A stretch of DNA of 64,000 bases from Trema orientale. Taxonomy: Eukaryota; Streptophyta; Magnoliopsida; Rosales; Cannabaceae. The DNA lies in NCBI GenBank assembly GCA_002914845.1, contig JXTC01000087.1, positions 250,172 to 314,171 on the forward strand, written 5' to 3'. A program made the translations under genes and the position numbers. Numbering within the stretch: position 1 is the first letter of the stretch; each line of letters starts with the position of its first letter. Of the stretch, positions 1 through 15,157 are shown piece after piece. The notes under the pieces were generated by a model that worked only from the letters and a program-made list of their open reading frames with translations, was not told the origin of the DNA and made no database searches.

Positions 1-1166
1 TTATGTACTTAGTTCTTGTACTTGAATATTTGTTTACACTTAATGTAATCTTAATAGCTCAAATCTTTCATAAAATTGGATATTTTCATATCAAAACTGT
101 CAAATTTGTTTATCTCCAATTAAAATAAGAAATTTATTTTTAGAGAAGTTTTTAAATTGATTTATGAATTTCTATAGTCCCCATATTACATAAAAAAATC
201 AATTTATGTAGTCATATTTTGAAAATAATCGAAAAAGACTTGAAATAAAAATAAAAAATAGCTCTCGGGTATTTTCGGTAGACCGGTCTTCAGAATCGGT
301 CTACTGATTCTCTGTCCAATTTTTTTAATAGTTTTTTAAATTCGATCGTTACAACTGCGCTTTTAATAGCTAGTATTTTCGATCGACCGAAAGTGCATTT
401 TCAGTCTACCGAAAATGACAGATTGTTTGTCAAACGGTCTAAAATGGTTAGTTTTCATTCTAGTCTATATATAGAAGCTTTTCTAACACTTAAAATAACT
501 TTTAAACATTCATACATTGCTTTAAACATACTTTCAAGTTGTTCAAATCATCTTTTGTGAATCAAAATTTCAAATCTACTTTTTTCACAATAAATCACTT
601 AAGCCAAACTAGATTATATCTTGTGTTCTCATTTATTCTCTCAAGCCTTACCTTGTATCAATTATATTCTTAAGAGAGATTCTAGTTAAGTGTATTAACA
701 CAAAATTAAAAATTGTATTCATAAAGTGAGGTTGACACCAGATTCATAAACAACCCGGTTTAGGTGAGATTGGCATTGGAGTCTAAATAATCCGAGTTAG
801 GCGTGATAGAGCCAGATTCAAAACTATTGTAAAGGCGTGAGTGTGCCTAAGTAGAAAAAACTCGTTGTGTAAAAGGGACGGTCAAGTCCATTCTCTTGAT
901 CCGATAGTGGAAAGCTCGAAGTGGGTTACCAAGAGCCGGAGATGTAGACAAACCGTCGTGTTTGTTGAACCTCATAAAAATAGTGTTTGCATTTCTCTAT
1001 CCCTATCTCTTTAATTTATTTATATTAGGCTTTTGCATGCTATTTAGCTATTTTTACTTGTTATTGTCATTACTTGCATAATTTACTTGTTTATTAAGAA
1101 AAATTTGCAAAAGTTTTTAAAACCCAATTCACCCCCCCTCTTGGGTTAGCTAATCTTGTGCTAACA
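1..1166 (+). mobile_element. 3' part of an LTR (LTR retrotransposon, probably copia)
   Basis: The stretch ends in GTGCTAACA at 1166, preceded by the C-rich run and TTGGGTTAGC typical of the end of many plant LTRs. A TATA-like TCTATATATAGAAG lies near 466-479. It is followed by a transcript-leader-like region rich in short G/T-rich words and then a T-rich stretch with a long pyrimidine run. No TG start that pairs with the CTAACA end is visible, so the 5' edge probably lies before the window. No primer binding site follows 1166, so this is a solo LTR or the 3' LTR of an element to the left. A short inverted repeat built on GGTAGACCGG/CGGTCTACT sits at about 285-305. Confidence 0.6.
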
Positions 1167-1640
1167 AAGTACTCATAGAGACACACAATATTATACATGT
1201 TCCCTAAAGTATGAATGATTTAGTTAAAAAAAAAAAAACTAAAATATGAATGCGGTTCAATTGTCATCTATATAATAGACCTTAAGAGATTTGCTCTCTA
1301 ATTTTGATCGAAGTAGTCATAAAGACGCAATACTGTGCATATGACCTAAAATATGAATGTGATCAATTATCATTTGTGATATGTGCTTTATTGACTTGCT
1401 ATTTGATTTTGATTGAATTAGTCTCAGAGACACAATATTGTACATGTGATCAAAAGTACTATGAATTTGGCTCATTCAATTGCCACGTATAGTATGTGCT
1501 CTAAGGGACTTGCTCTCTCCAATTTCAATCGAAGTAGTCAAGAGACACATTACTTTGCACATGATCGACCTAAAGTATGAATATGGCTCATCATTCAGTT
1601 GTCACATATCATGTCCGTTCTAAGTTAAGAGGCTTGCATA
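1167..1640. repeat. Diverged tandem repeat, four units of about 105-145 bp
   Basis: The word GACAC(A)NNATNNTGNNCATG, followed by a CTAAA-TATGAAT segment and a GACTTGCTCTCT-like segment, recurs with first bases at about 1180, 1324, 1428 and 1543. The units differ by many substitutions and small indels, so the array is old. A 62-codon frame across it has no coding character. Confidence 0.55.
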
Positions 1641-4162
1641 ATACTGTAAAGAATTCCCACTCAATTTTTTTTATTTCTAAATTTATGTGAAATGTGTTAT
1701 TTCTATGTTCTCCCCACTAAAATTTTTTTTTTTCAAAAAATATCATTGTTTTCCAAAAATATCACAATAATAAGAATTTAATTTGCACTACTTTTCAAAA
1801 ATATCACTACTATTAAGATATCAATTTACAATTTTTTTTCTAATAAATGCTTGCCAGGAGTTTTTTATCCTCGATTTTGTCCCATTTATCAATTTATCAA
1901 TTTTTTTTTTCATTTAACTTTATAAATTGTCATTTTTTCAATTGAGTTTTTTGGGATATCAAATAAATTTTTTTTTCTAATGCTCATTATTTATGTCATT
2001 TTTAAAAATCCAAGGTGTGTGATTCGATTATATGATTTTTTTTTTTATCATTTTTCAAATGGAAGTTCAAACCAAAAGTTTAAAGAAATTAAATTAAATG
2101 CTAAATTTTGAAGAAGTATACCTCATCATTTTAGGCTCAAAGTACACTCTTAAAATTCAAATGAGTTCAATGGAGTTCAAATAAAATTGAGTAGGCTAAA
2201 ATTGTTGTTTTTTCCACTTTTTATTTCTGATTCGTGGAATACTAATATATTAATGTTTTTCATAATTAATGCATTTAACATGTCTCATTTATTTCTTTCT
2301 CACTTTGTTTTAATTTATATTTTTTATTTGTATTATTGAATCTTGTTTCAACATTATTTTTTTTTTCTGTCATTTTATATTTGTTAAACGATTATTGAAG
2401 AAGAATTAGTAGTTAATTTAATTTTAGAGATCATTAATAATATAATAATAATGGCTATGAAATTGATTAATAAAATTCTTCGAAAAAAAAAATGCAAATT
2501 TATACTGAAATATTGCTAGTTAAAAGTGTCGTTATTTTCTTTAGCTACTTAGAAATTCATCTTCTTCTTTTTCGGTATTTAAAATTTTCTTGAATATCTT
2601 ATAAGTTACCTTATAGGTTTTTTATTCTATATTTCTTTTTTTTTTTTCTTAATGTAATTTCTTCTTCAGATGATGTTTTTTTTTTTTTTTTTGTCTCACT
2701 ATTAACTTTTTCTGTTCCCGTTTTTATTAGAAAAAATGTACGAAAAAGAACGACTAAGTGGTAGTGAAAATAAGATTTTAATAATCCCATAAAAATAAAA
2801 ACGAGATTCTTTGTAAGTATAAAGGGAATGATTAAAAAAATAAATAAAATTGAGTTAAAAAAAAAAAGGGAAAGATGGTTGATATTCAGAGCATATAATA
2901 ACTTATTATATAAAATATTAAATATTTAGTGGTTTTTTTTTCCCCATTTCTAACACTGTAATGATGTTCTTCTAATATATTAACAATATTGATGATAATT
3001 TTTCTAAAAAAGAAACAATATTAATGATCATCCCAAAAAAATGGCATTATGATTATATCAATACTATAACGTAACGGCAATAAAAACAATAAAATAGTAT
3101 GTAATAATAATAATAATAATAACAAACTTAGTTTCAAATTACATAACCATAGAACAAATCACATGTTCAAACTTATAAACTTGGAAGGGGGTAGATAGAC
3201 GGCGCAACCAATCAAATTTTAAGAAACATGTTTTCACTAATTAAATCCAGATTTATAATTCCAATACACTCTTTCTAAAAATACAGTTTTTCAATCGTGA
3301 ACCAATCAGGCCCTAGAATACTATTAATGGTATTTTAGCAATAATTAATGTATTTAACACAATTGACTTAGGGAACATAATTTTTTTTTTTTTTTTAAAG
3401 ATTTCTAATCAAGAATCAAGGAGTGAATCTTAAATAAAGATTCCATTTACATAAATAAAAAACTTATTTAACAATGCCATGTCAGCAGGTCACACCAATA
3501 ATTTGTCCATCTAAATATGTATTTAATAAGATTTATAAATTCAAAGCTAATTAATTACCATAAATATTGTTGCCCAACTGCTTAACAGATTAGAATATCT
3601 GATTTTCATCTAATGACTAAAATAATAATAATCACCGGTAGATAAATATTATAATAACCATTAAAACTTTATCCGTATATACTTTTTCGTCTTTTTACCT
3701 AGTGATTTAATATTCATAATCAAAGGTAAAATTTATAATCACCTCAAATAACCTTATAAAATCTAAATAAATATTCATCTGCCCAAAATTATATTTGTAT
3801 CTATTTATATAAAAATTATTTAAAAATATATATGAATAAGTATACTAGGTAGGATCAGAGTGGGGAATTCCTCCCCCGACCTTGCCCCGGGTATGACACT
3901 TCGTCCCGACCCTAGGTAACCTCTCCCAAACCTACGCCGGATGGGGAAAATGACACATTTATGTTTAGTTAAGGGTATATTGGATATTTCAAAAAAGATT
4001 TCTTACTTTAGTTTGAGCAAATTAAAATATTGATATGTTAATCTAAAGAGATATTTTTGTTATTTTTGAAATCGATGGGATATATTGAGCATTTTATCTA
4101 AATTCAAGGGATATTTTTATTATTATCCCTAACATATATTTAGTTTACATAAATTATTGTGT
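1641..4162. other. AT-rich intergenic DNA, no gene seen
   Basis: The stretch is very AT-rich with many A and T runs and a short TAA run near 3104-3121. No frame shows coding character. A GC-rich patch at about 3860-3950 resembles the ends of the hAT-type element at 58085 in wording and may be a fragment of a related element. Confidence 0.5.
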
Positions 4163-5379
4163 GGGGTAAATGGTACTATTGGTCCCCAACTCATTACCAT
4201 TTAGAATGTTGGTCCCTAATATTCTTATTTTTATTTTTATTTGGCATCCAAATACCTAATATTTCTCTTTTTTGGTACTGTTAATTCTTTTGGCATATTC
4301 CATTAAAGATCATGTTAAAATTCATTTGCTAACTAGGACTAACTCAGTTGATCCAAGGCGGATGCGTGTGTGAGTATGGAGGGTCAGGGGTTCAAGTCTT
4401 AGTAGTGTGTGCGTGTGTTATTTTCCGTTAAATTTGTAGTCAGTGATGGTCATTAGTTAAACCCCATTTTTTTTTTAAAAAAAAATCATGTTAAAATTCA
4501 TTTAAATGGGAGAAATTTTGCGCCATTAATCCTTATTGGTTAAATTGTTTATCAATTTGATCATTTTTTTTTTCTTTTGGCATTCATATCTCCAATCAAC
4601 AATATTTTTTGGCATTAATTCTTGTCAATATTGCAGTGATATCTCCTAAAATAAAAATAATAATAGTGAACCCTTTTGGCAAAACAAAAAAAAAAATCTA
4701 TAAAATCTGTAGGCTTAACTCTATTAATTTTTACATGTTAATAATTAGTTATTTTATGAAGAATAACACAAAAAATGGAAGAGTATATAATACTTTCCAA
4801 GGCTTATTTGTTATAAATAGTTACTTTGTTTTTAAGAATAACCATTCATATAATTAAATGAAAATTTAATGGATATAGTAAATTTTTAGTAATATTTGAC
4901 TAGTGGAAAAGTGTGTATGTGAAATCTTTTTAGTTTCGAAAATAGTAAGATAATTATTTTTTCTTCATAATAATTACTATACTTTGACATAAACTATTGT
5001 CTGTGTAACTTTTTTTATTGAATTTGATTTTTAAATGAACTATTTATTTTATATCCGCCTTTGTATTTTAATTTTCTGAAAAACTGTTAGATGTAATATT
5101 GTTAATTAGAGTTATGATTAAAAAAGAAACTAGGGACTAAATTGTTAAACAACTGAAATAATAGAAATCGATGATACAAAATTTTTCCCATTCAAATGAA
5201 TTCTAACGAAACAAAAATGAAATATACCTAAAGGACTAACAACCTCAAAAAAAAAAAGAGAAATATTAGATGATTGAATGCGATAAAAAAAAAAAAAAGC
5301 AATATGTCAAAATGGGAACCAATTGCGCCATTTTTTTTTTCTTTTTTTTTTTTGGTTGTGGAGGGATGGTGCCATTAAC
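4163..5379. mobile_element. Long inverted-repeat mini-element (Mutator-like), older copy
   Basis: The left end reads GGTAAATGGTACTATTGGTC and the right side contains matching words in reverse (a GGTGCCATTAAC end at 5368-5379). Internal words include the TTTTGGCATATTCCATTAAAG segment and its reverse-complement partner near 5200-5240. The same ends and internal wording occur in the clearer copy at 50516-51409, which supports one family. The inner part is mostly AT-rich filler. A SINE is inserted at 4328-4484. No clear target duplication is visible, and the exact right boundary (about 5330 or 5379) is uncertain. Confidence 0.5.
4328..4484 (+). mobile_element. tRNA-derived SINE with 19-bp target duplication
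   Basis: The 157-bp insert is flanked by an identical 19-bp direct repeat, ATCATGTTAAAATTCATTT, at 4309-4327 and 4485-4503. It carries pol III promoter-like boxes: an A-box-like ACTAACTCAGTTGATCC near 4339 and a B-box-like GGGGTTCAAGTCT near 4387. It ends in a T run followed by A. The boxes, size and tail suit an Au-like plant SINE. It interrupts an inverted-repeat element, so it is the younger of the two. The copy at 45126-45278 belongs to the same family. Confidence 0.8.
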
Positions 5380-5616
5380 TCGTGTCAAAATTTAACAAGC
5401 ACGTAGGCACATCTAAATGCTGACACTTTAAGTTAATCAGCACAATGGAAGAACGACCATAGCCCCTAATATAGCAGCGAAGCAGTGGATCACCAATCAA
5501 CAGCCGGACGAGATCCAACGGTCTTAAAAGCATCCACGTCTTCCACAAATCTCCCCCATCGCCTCTCAACTCTCAACTCTCAAGTGCGTCGAGAAGCCCC
5601 GAACTCTCCGCTCCCT

Positions 5617-5618
<2 letters not shown>

Positions 5619-5656
<38 letters not shown>

Positions 5657-5672
5657 CTCTCTCTCTCTCTCT
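5619..5672. repeat. CT microsatellite in the 5' leader of the complex I gene
   Basis: This is an almost uninterrupted CT run, 40 to 90 bases before the chosen ATG at 5713. Pyrimidine-rich leaders are common in plant housekeeping genes, and the length is likely variable between individuals. Confidence 0.8.
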
Positions 5673-5712
5673 GTGTGTTACACTGAGGAGCTGGGGCTTT
5701 GCTTCTCCAAAA

Positions 5713-8670
<2,958 letters not shown>

Positions 8671-10283
8671 AGCTGTAGTCTTGGTGGCTTCAATAACATA
8701 AAGCTGGGATGTTCTCAGGCTTTCTTCTGTTGTCAGTATTGTTAAATTTCTTTACTGCTCAGCAATTTTTTTGTATTTCGATATGCCAGTATGGTTTCCA
8801 CCGGATGTGCCATACAATTCCATTTTTGGTTCAAGTTATATACATTGGTTTGGAACCATACTGTTGTTAAGGATGCTTTCATGGACAGGAGCTCTACCCA
8901 TATCTGAACACATGAAGTCTTCAATAACCAAAGACTTGCAAACTATTTTCCATTTTCCAACGTTGCGAAGGGCATGCTCTTCAGAATTCTTTAAGGTTCT
9001 GCTTCACCAATTTGAGAACCAGAGTTGAAGTCATTAATAATGCGTATTTTTTATTTTTTTCAACTGAAAACTATGCAGCTTAGCAATTCAGTGAGAGTTG
9101 CATGGAAATGTGCTCCTGTTAGATTGGATAATGTCCCTTGTCTTTCTCTTCGTAGGATGCGCCTAGGGTCCGGTACTCTATAGCCCCACTCCAGTACCAT
9201 GCTCGGTGGGCTCTGCCACATTAATATGTGGTTTTGGGGTGAAAACTGAAACTGTCTTTGGAGTAGAATTGAGTCATGTTCTTTCAGTTCCATTGGAAGT
9301 TCCGAGATTTGAAAAATGATGACAAAAAAAAAAAAAAAAAAAAAAAGGGTTGGGTGCGGGTAAGCTGAACCCGCATTTGTTACAATACGACGTCGGACTA
9401 GAATTCCGCATAAGCTGAAACGGTCTTTGAGTTCTGTTTGGCAATTCTTGCCACCAAAAAAAAAAAAAAAAAGAGAGAGAAAAAAAAAGAAGAGTCGATG
9501 ACCTTTTTGAACCAACAAAGTCCTAAAAAATAAAAATTGAATAACCCATGTTCTTAAGATATTAGTCTCGTTTCTCTTCTTCCGAGTTTTTTTTTTTTTT
9601 TTGAATGATTCCTATCTTAGAGTTACGATTGAATTGGTAGCTTTCATGCGCAAGCATGAAGAGCTTAGGATAATTCAAAGTGCTGACGAGGCATATGATG
9701 ATAAACGTAGTCTCGGGAATGACACTAATTTCTTCTTCGTTGTCTTCTATGAACCAGAATATGTCCTTTTTCAAGTGTTTCGATTATGACAAAGAAAACC
9801 TAAAAAAAAGAAGTAAAAACCCCATCTTCACAAAGCGCCCAACGCACCATATATATCATATCTGGGCTTCAAAACCTCGTCTTATTATATCATCTCACAA
9901 TTTGCAGGTGCCTTTACCTTCCTTTTTCTTTTCCTTGTTTCCACTTTCTGTTGGTTGCCGAGAAAAAAAAAAAAGAAAAAAGAAAAAAGAACCCCTTCGT
10001 AATTAAAGGAACCGAAATTAGCGATTTTCTTTCCATTTTTTTTTTTTTTAAATTGACTTGCTTCTTAAGTAACGACTTTTAAGATTTTAATGATTTTGAT
10101 TTGCTCTGTATTTTCTCGCACCAGTTTCTCAGCGACCAAACAGAGCATCCAACCTTGCAGTTGATAAGTCGAAATCTACAGTATGCTTTTTGGACTTTTC
10201 ATTTGTGGGTTTTGGCTTGTTTAGGTAGATGATTAACTGGTATTTGGGGGTTTTTCGTTTTTGTAGTCTTATAGTGAGAATCA
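8671..10283. other. 3' UTR of the complex I gene, spacer, and leader of the EF-hand gene
   Basis: The first ~400 bases read as a 3' UTR. The stretch 9320-9600 is rich in A or T homopolymers. A TATA-like CATATATATCATATC near 9849 and the pyrimidine-rich tract that follows could be the promoter and leader of the gene starting at 10284. A leader intron is possible, since AG-ended tracts occur near 9907 and 10124. Short frames in this interval lack coding character. Confidence 0.4.
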
Positions 10284-12107
10284 ATGGGGAACGCCTCATC
10301 GATGTTGACTCAGTATGACATTGAAGAAGTTCAAGAACACAGCAATTATCTATGTGGGTCTTTTATCTTTTTTGCTCATCTTTGATGGGTTTTCTCTTGA
10401 TTTGTTTTTTCAGTTTTGCTTCTTTTCTTTACTTCTGAGCTCTCTGTTCTTTAGCAGTTTCTCAGCAAGAAATAGTGTCCTTGTACCAAAGATTTTGTCA
10501 ACTCGATCGAAATGCGAAAGGATTCATCTCAGCCGATGAGTTTTTATCCGTTCCCGAATTCGCAATGAATCCACTCTCTCAAGTAACGAATCTTTTCCTT
10601 TTTTGGGCTTGAAAGTGCAGTCAGGATGTAACTTGTTTCTGAATCCACACGAAGTTTGTAAATTTGATATGATATGATGGTGTATGTCGTATTGATTACG
10701 TAGCATGAATGTGTGGTTTTTCCTCAGAGGCTGCTTAAGATGGTGGATGGATTGAACTTTAAGGACTTTGTCGCTTTCTTATCTGCATTTAGCACCAAAG
10801 CTAGAATCCATCATAAGATTGAGAGTAAGTGTTTTCAGGGCATATAGATGGTGTGTTGAAGTACATCTTTGGTCTTTTATATGATTAACCTACTTATTTG
10901 TTTCTGTTTTCTTACATCAGTCAGACTTCACTTAAATTCAATTATTTATAGTTATTAGAAATAATGTTCCTTCACTAATTTTACTGTAATTTTTCTGTGT
11001 CAGTTATTTTCAAGGTATATGATTCTGACGGAAATGGCAGAGTGTCTTTCAATGACATCCTAGAGGTGTTGCGCGATCTATCTGGTTCCTTCATGTCAGA
11101 TGAGCAAAGAGAGGTATGATAAGACCCGGCTAACTATGATATATTTCTATATTGTCATTCAACCGGACCATGGAAGATGGGCATCATTACTTTTAGGAAA
11201 ACTTGGAAACAAATGAAGATATTGTTGAAACACTTGACGGGTAATTTGATCCGAAGGCATGGATTTTATTACTCTTCTCAAGCTGTCTGTGGATGATGTT
11301 GGAGATAATACCACCCTTTTGAATCTAGATCACTCGATTTTTTTTTTTTTCCCATGACGATAGTAGCATCTATTCAGTTATTTTAACTAGTATATCTGCC
11401 TTGTTTGTTCTAACTTGCAGAGAGTCTTGATCCAAGTTTTGCACGAAGCTGGTTACACAAGGGAATCTCATCTGATGTTGGATGATTTCATCAAGGTACT
11501 TTACAAATCATATTTCTTGTGAAATGTTTCCAAGGGAGTGTAATTTTCTTTCTGATAAAATAGGAAGATAGAATATATAACACTGGGAAAGATGACAAAA
11601 GAGGGGTCCCTGCTGAGAAGAGATCGATTGTGTCTGTAATTTATGTTCTTTGGTTGCAAAGTTTTTTGTGTAACTATAACTTTGGAAGCAGTATACTCGG
11701 TACATCCGAGAGGTTGAAATGGGATGATGTATCTGCAATGGATTCTTATGAACAGCTTTAATATTCTCTGTTAAAGATGATGGTCTTAACGTGACTACAT
11801 CTGTTGGAAAAGAAGGTAGTAGAGTATAATTCCATGAAATTGCGAAACATGACAAGACTGTTATTTATTTATTTATTTTTTGGGACTAGTAATCTTCTTG
11901 TGGAACCAATAGGAATCTGCACATCTATGCATACTGTCTAATAAGTTAATGAGTTTTCATATTCAGCTTGATATTTACATTACCTTTTAATTTGACAATT
12001 GAAGCTAAATTTAGTCCCGTCGGTTAGTTGTTATCGTCACTCTGACTCTGTTGCAGGTTCTTGGCAGTTCTGGCCTAAAAATGGAGGTAGAAGTACCCAT
12101 TGACTGA
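10284..12107 (+). CDS. Calcineurin B subunit-like EF-hand protein
   Basis: This is a small calcium-sensor protein of the calcineurin B type. Six exons give 175 aa: 10284-10353, 10458-10582, 10728-10824, 11004-11113, 11421-11495 and 12057-12107 (TGA). The N-terminus MGNASS fits the N-myristoylation signal of the family, so membrane association is likely. EF-hand loop 1 is DRNAKGFISADE (residues 40-51) and loop 3 is DSDGNGRVSFND (residues 104-115; Asp in place of Glu at the last position). The loop 2 region (about 72-83) and loop 4 region (about 145-156) lack most calcium ligands. Plants have no clear calcineurin A catalytic subunit, so the partner is unknown; the pattern differs from the CBL family, which is longer. 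The C-terminus ends in VEVPID. The intron after exon 2 starts with GT after CAA, a slightly weak donor, but the frame is preserved through all joins. Confidence 0.88.
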
Positions 12108-13062
12108 GACGGAGTGGACATAGCTTGCCCTTTTTCCCCGCAGCAATCCAAATTGGAGATCTGTAGTGAATTTCATGCTGTAGAGCACATATTAAATGAA
12201 GATGGAAGTATAAAGGTGTATCAATATTTTTCTCTTTCATTTTCTTTTTCTTTTTTACTTTTCCATTTTCCCCCTATATCAGGAATACCCTTGTATTTAT
12301 CAGAATAAGGTGTCCAAGATTTCAATACGTGAGAGTTACCGTAAGATTCTTATCAAAAGTGCCATTACATTGTTGTTCTCTCTTATCTATCACACTTGTG
12401 GACAAGTACCTAATGACACATTCAAAACATATTAAGAATTCTTGGAAGTCTTCAGAATGGGTGGCTGGTGCTGGGGATAAACATTGGGCTAAGGCTCTAT
12501 AAATGGACTGAAAACTTAGTACCAAAACTTTAAGCTGACGAATCCTCAAAACAGTTCTTACGTTATATGCTGACTAATTAACTCCCGGTTGATGAAGCCG
12601 ACAACTAGTGGTCCAACCTATTTAGATCAATTATCAAAATCGTCTAAATTATGAGCTATGGGGAAAGTGACTTATTTCAAAGATAGCTCATTGTTTCATC
12701 TGTTAATGCCAAGGCAACCAATCAAGAATGACTGGTCCTTTTCTCCCTTAAAAGATTGATGTTGAGTTAGTGGATTGCCAAGTCACATATCAATTTACCC
12801 TTCATTATTTTTTCCAACGAGGATTAATTTCTCAACTAATATCATTGTCTTCCAATCATTTTCTAGCTACTGCAGCAAAATATCTTCTAAACTAATGTAA
12901 TTGTTTTCAAATACAAAGGATAACTAAGACACATTATATGTGCGTAGCAAATAAGCCAACCTTCATAGCTGTTCAACTAGTCTTTTAAGTCGTCTGAAAG
13001 AATGAACCAGAGAGTCTAAACTCGAAGTTGGGTAGTTCAGTTGAGCTCGAATCCAAATCAAC
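12108..13062. other. 3' UTR of the EF-hand gene and promoter region of the dioxygenase
   Basis: No gene is seen. The AT-rich spacer has only short frames without coding character. The last ~50 bases before the ATG at 13063 read as a normal leader. Confidence 0.45.
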
Positions 13063-15157
13063 ATGGCCGGTGCTTCCCTTCTTCCGGCCAAGGTCCTGCT
13101 GTCGAAACGTGTCCAAGACATGGTTCTCAATGGCGAAGAACCCCCACATCTCTACATTTGTAGAGATGGTGCCGATCAAACTGAAGAAGAATTTTCAACT
13201 TTGTCATCTCCAATTCCTATAATTGACCTCAAAATCCTCTCATCCTCTGAAACAAACTCCGAACAAGAGGCTGAACTACAGAAACTTCATGCAGCGCTAA
13301 GCTCATGGGGTTGCTTTCAGGTTCAAACTCAAAACGCCCTTTTAGTACTTTTTTTACATACTTTGTATGTTCTTGTTTACTGGTATCATCCAAATCAGCA
13401 ACATATTAGAAGAAACAAAAATACAAATCCCAAGTTAGTATAGATGGCCTTAGGAACTGTATACTATTGATATTTAGCTAGTGGATTGATTGATTAATAA
13501 TTGGCCTTGGAAGAATTATATGAGTAGTGTTATAATTTTCATTCCTGAATTGATAATTATGCATACAATTATTTCAAGTTATTAATACTGAACTTTCAGG
13601 CAATAGGTCATGGTATTTCAAGACCTTTCTTAGACGAGCTTCGCCAAGTGGGAAAAGAATTTTTCGAACAACCAATGGAAATTAAAAAAAGGTATTCTAA
13701 AGGAGTTGAAGAGTTTGAAGGGTATGGGGCTGACCCTGTTCCTGAAGAAGGTCAGCCTCTTGATTGGTCTGATCGCCTCTTTCTTGATATATATCCTCAG
13801 CATACAAAGAAACTCAAATTTTGGCCACAAAGCCCCACTTCGTTTAGGTACCAATAGCATATATACTAATGTATTGTATAGTTACATAATTATAATTTTT
13901 TTATCTCATTAATTGGTTAGAATAATACTATATATTTTAAAATTTTTACCAAATTTTAAATACAACACGTATAATATGTGAATTGACATCACTTAATGGG
14001 CGAATATAATTAATTCATTAATAATAAGTTCTAATACACAAATTGAATAGTGATTGTGATACCTTATCTGTTAGTAATAAAAATTTAGTATAAATTTTGG
14101 GATAACTATTATCATCTAATTAGTTAATGTTTGGGGTAACATTTATTTATTTATGTATGTAATGCAGACATGTTTTAGAAGAATACACAGTCCAGATAAA
14201 GGCCTTAACAGAGGTGGTTTCCAAAGCCATGGCTAAATCGTTGAACTTGGAAGAAAACTGCTTCTTGGATCAGTTTGGTGAAGGTGGACCACTACAAGCC
14301 AGGTTCAACTACTACTCACCTTGTCCAAGGCCCGAACTTGTTCTTGGGCTAAAGCCCCACGCTGATGGATCGGGCTATACCATTATATTGCAAGATGAAG
14401 TAGAAGGCCTTCAAGTCCTCAAAGACGAGAAATGGTTCACAGTGCCCACCATTCCTGACGCTTTGTTTATCGTCATGGGTGATCAAATGGAGGTATGTGC
14501 GGAGTCATCATACTCATTAATACATATTTGTATACGAAAGCAAGACTCTATTAGGAACATTAAAAAGAGAGTCAAAAGTTAACCCAAAGTGCTTTTCAAA
14601 GTTTGTAAGTCTATAATAGTCTTACGATGTTATGACTCTACACTTGACACCGCGCCAGATAATTCAAAAAGAATTTTTTACAAAAATTTTGGAAAGCTAG
14701 ATCTTTTATTAAAAGTCACCTTCGAAATAACCTAATTTTCTCGATCTTTTACTAAAAATCACTTTCAAAATCTCAATTTCTCCTTTGGTCTCTGGGATGA
14801 TGTTTCCATTTTAATTTGCACATGTGAGTGTGATGGATAATAGAAATAATTGCTAGTTAAAATTTCAATTTTACTTCAACTAAAGTGGTTAATGACTAGT
14901 TTAAAAAGTGGTAACAGATAATGAGCAATGGAATCTTCAAGAGCCCAGTGCATAGGGTCGTGCCCAACTCAAAGAGGCGGAGGATTTCGGTGGCTGTGTT
15001 CTATACCCCGGAAGCTGACAAAGATATTGGTCCAGAATTGGGCCTGTTGACCAATGAAGGGCCCAAATCGTTTAAAAGAGTGAAAAACTATGCAGATACA
15101 CATTGGGAATACTACCAACGAGGGGAGAGAGCAATTCATGTGGCAAAACTAGTTTAG
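13063..15157 (+). CDS. 2-oxoglutarate/Fe(II)-dependent dioxygenase, SRG1/norcoclaurine-synthase-1-like (DOXC class)
   Basis: This is a cytosolic oxygenase that would couple decarboxylation of 2-oxoglutarate to oxidation of a small-molecule substrate; the substrate cannot be told from sequence. Four exons give 356 aa: 13063-13320, 13600-13847, 14168-14492 and 14918-15157 (TAG). The N-terminal DIOX_N domain includes IPIIDL near residues 50-55 and WGCFQ at the exon 1/2 border. The C-terminal 2OG-FeII domain has the iron ligands H233 and D235 (KPHADG) and H289 (SPVHRVV), and the 2-oxoglutarate-binding pair R299 and S301 (RIS). NYYSPCPRPE precedes the iron site as in the family. All catalytic residues are intact. 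Intron 2 contains a MITE (13921-14113). The closest families by wording are SRG1-like and Coptis NCS1-like oxygenases, which include alkaloid and other specialised-metabolism enzymes; the exact reaction is unknown. Confidence 0.92.
13921..14113. mobile_element. MITE in intron 2 of the dioxygenase gene (copy A of a three-copy family)
   Basis: The inverted ends AATAATACTA and ACTATTATC bound a ~193-bp AT-rich element with the inner pair ACCAAATTTTAAATAC and AAATTTAGTATAAATTTTGG. The same ends and body recur at 37765-37957 and 44495-44694. It lies wholly within the intron and leaves both splice sites intact. Confidence 0.6.

Noticed and set aside
9060-9518. 152-codon frame on the - strand
   Set aside because: It spans two homopolymer runs that translate as poly-Phe; no recognisable domain.
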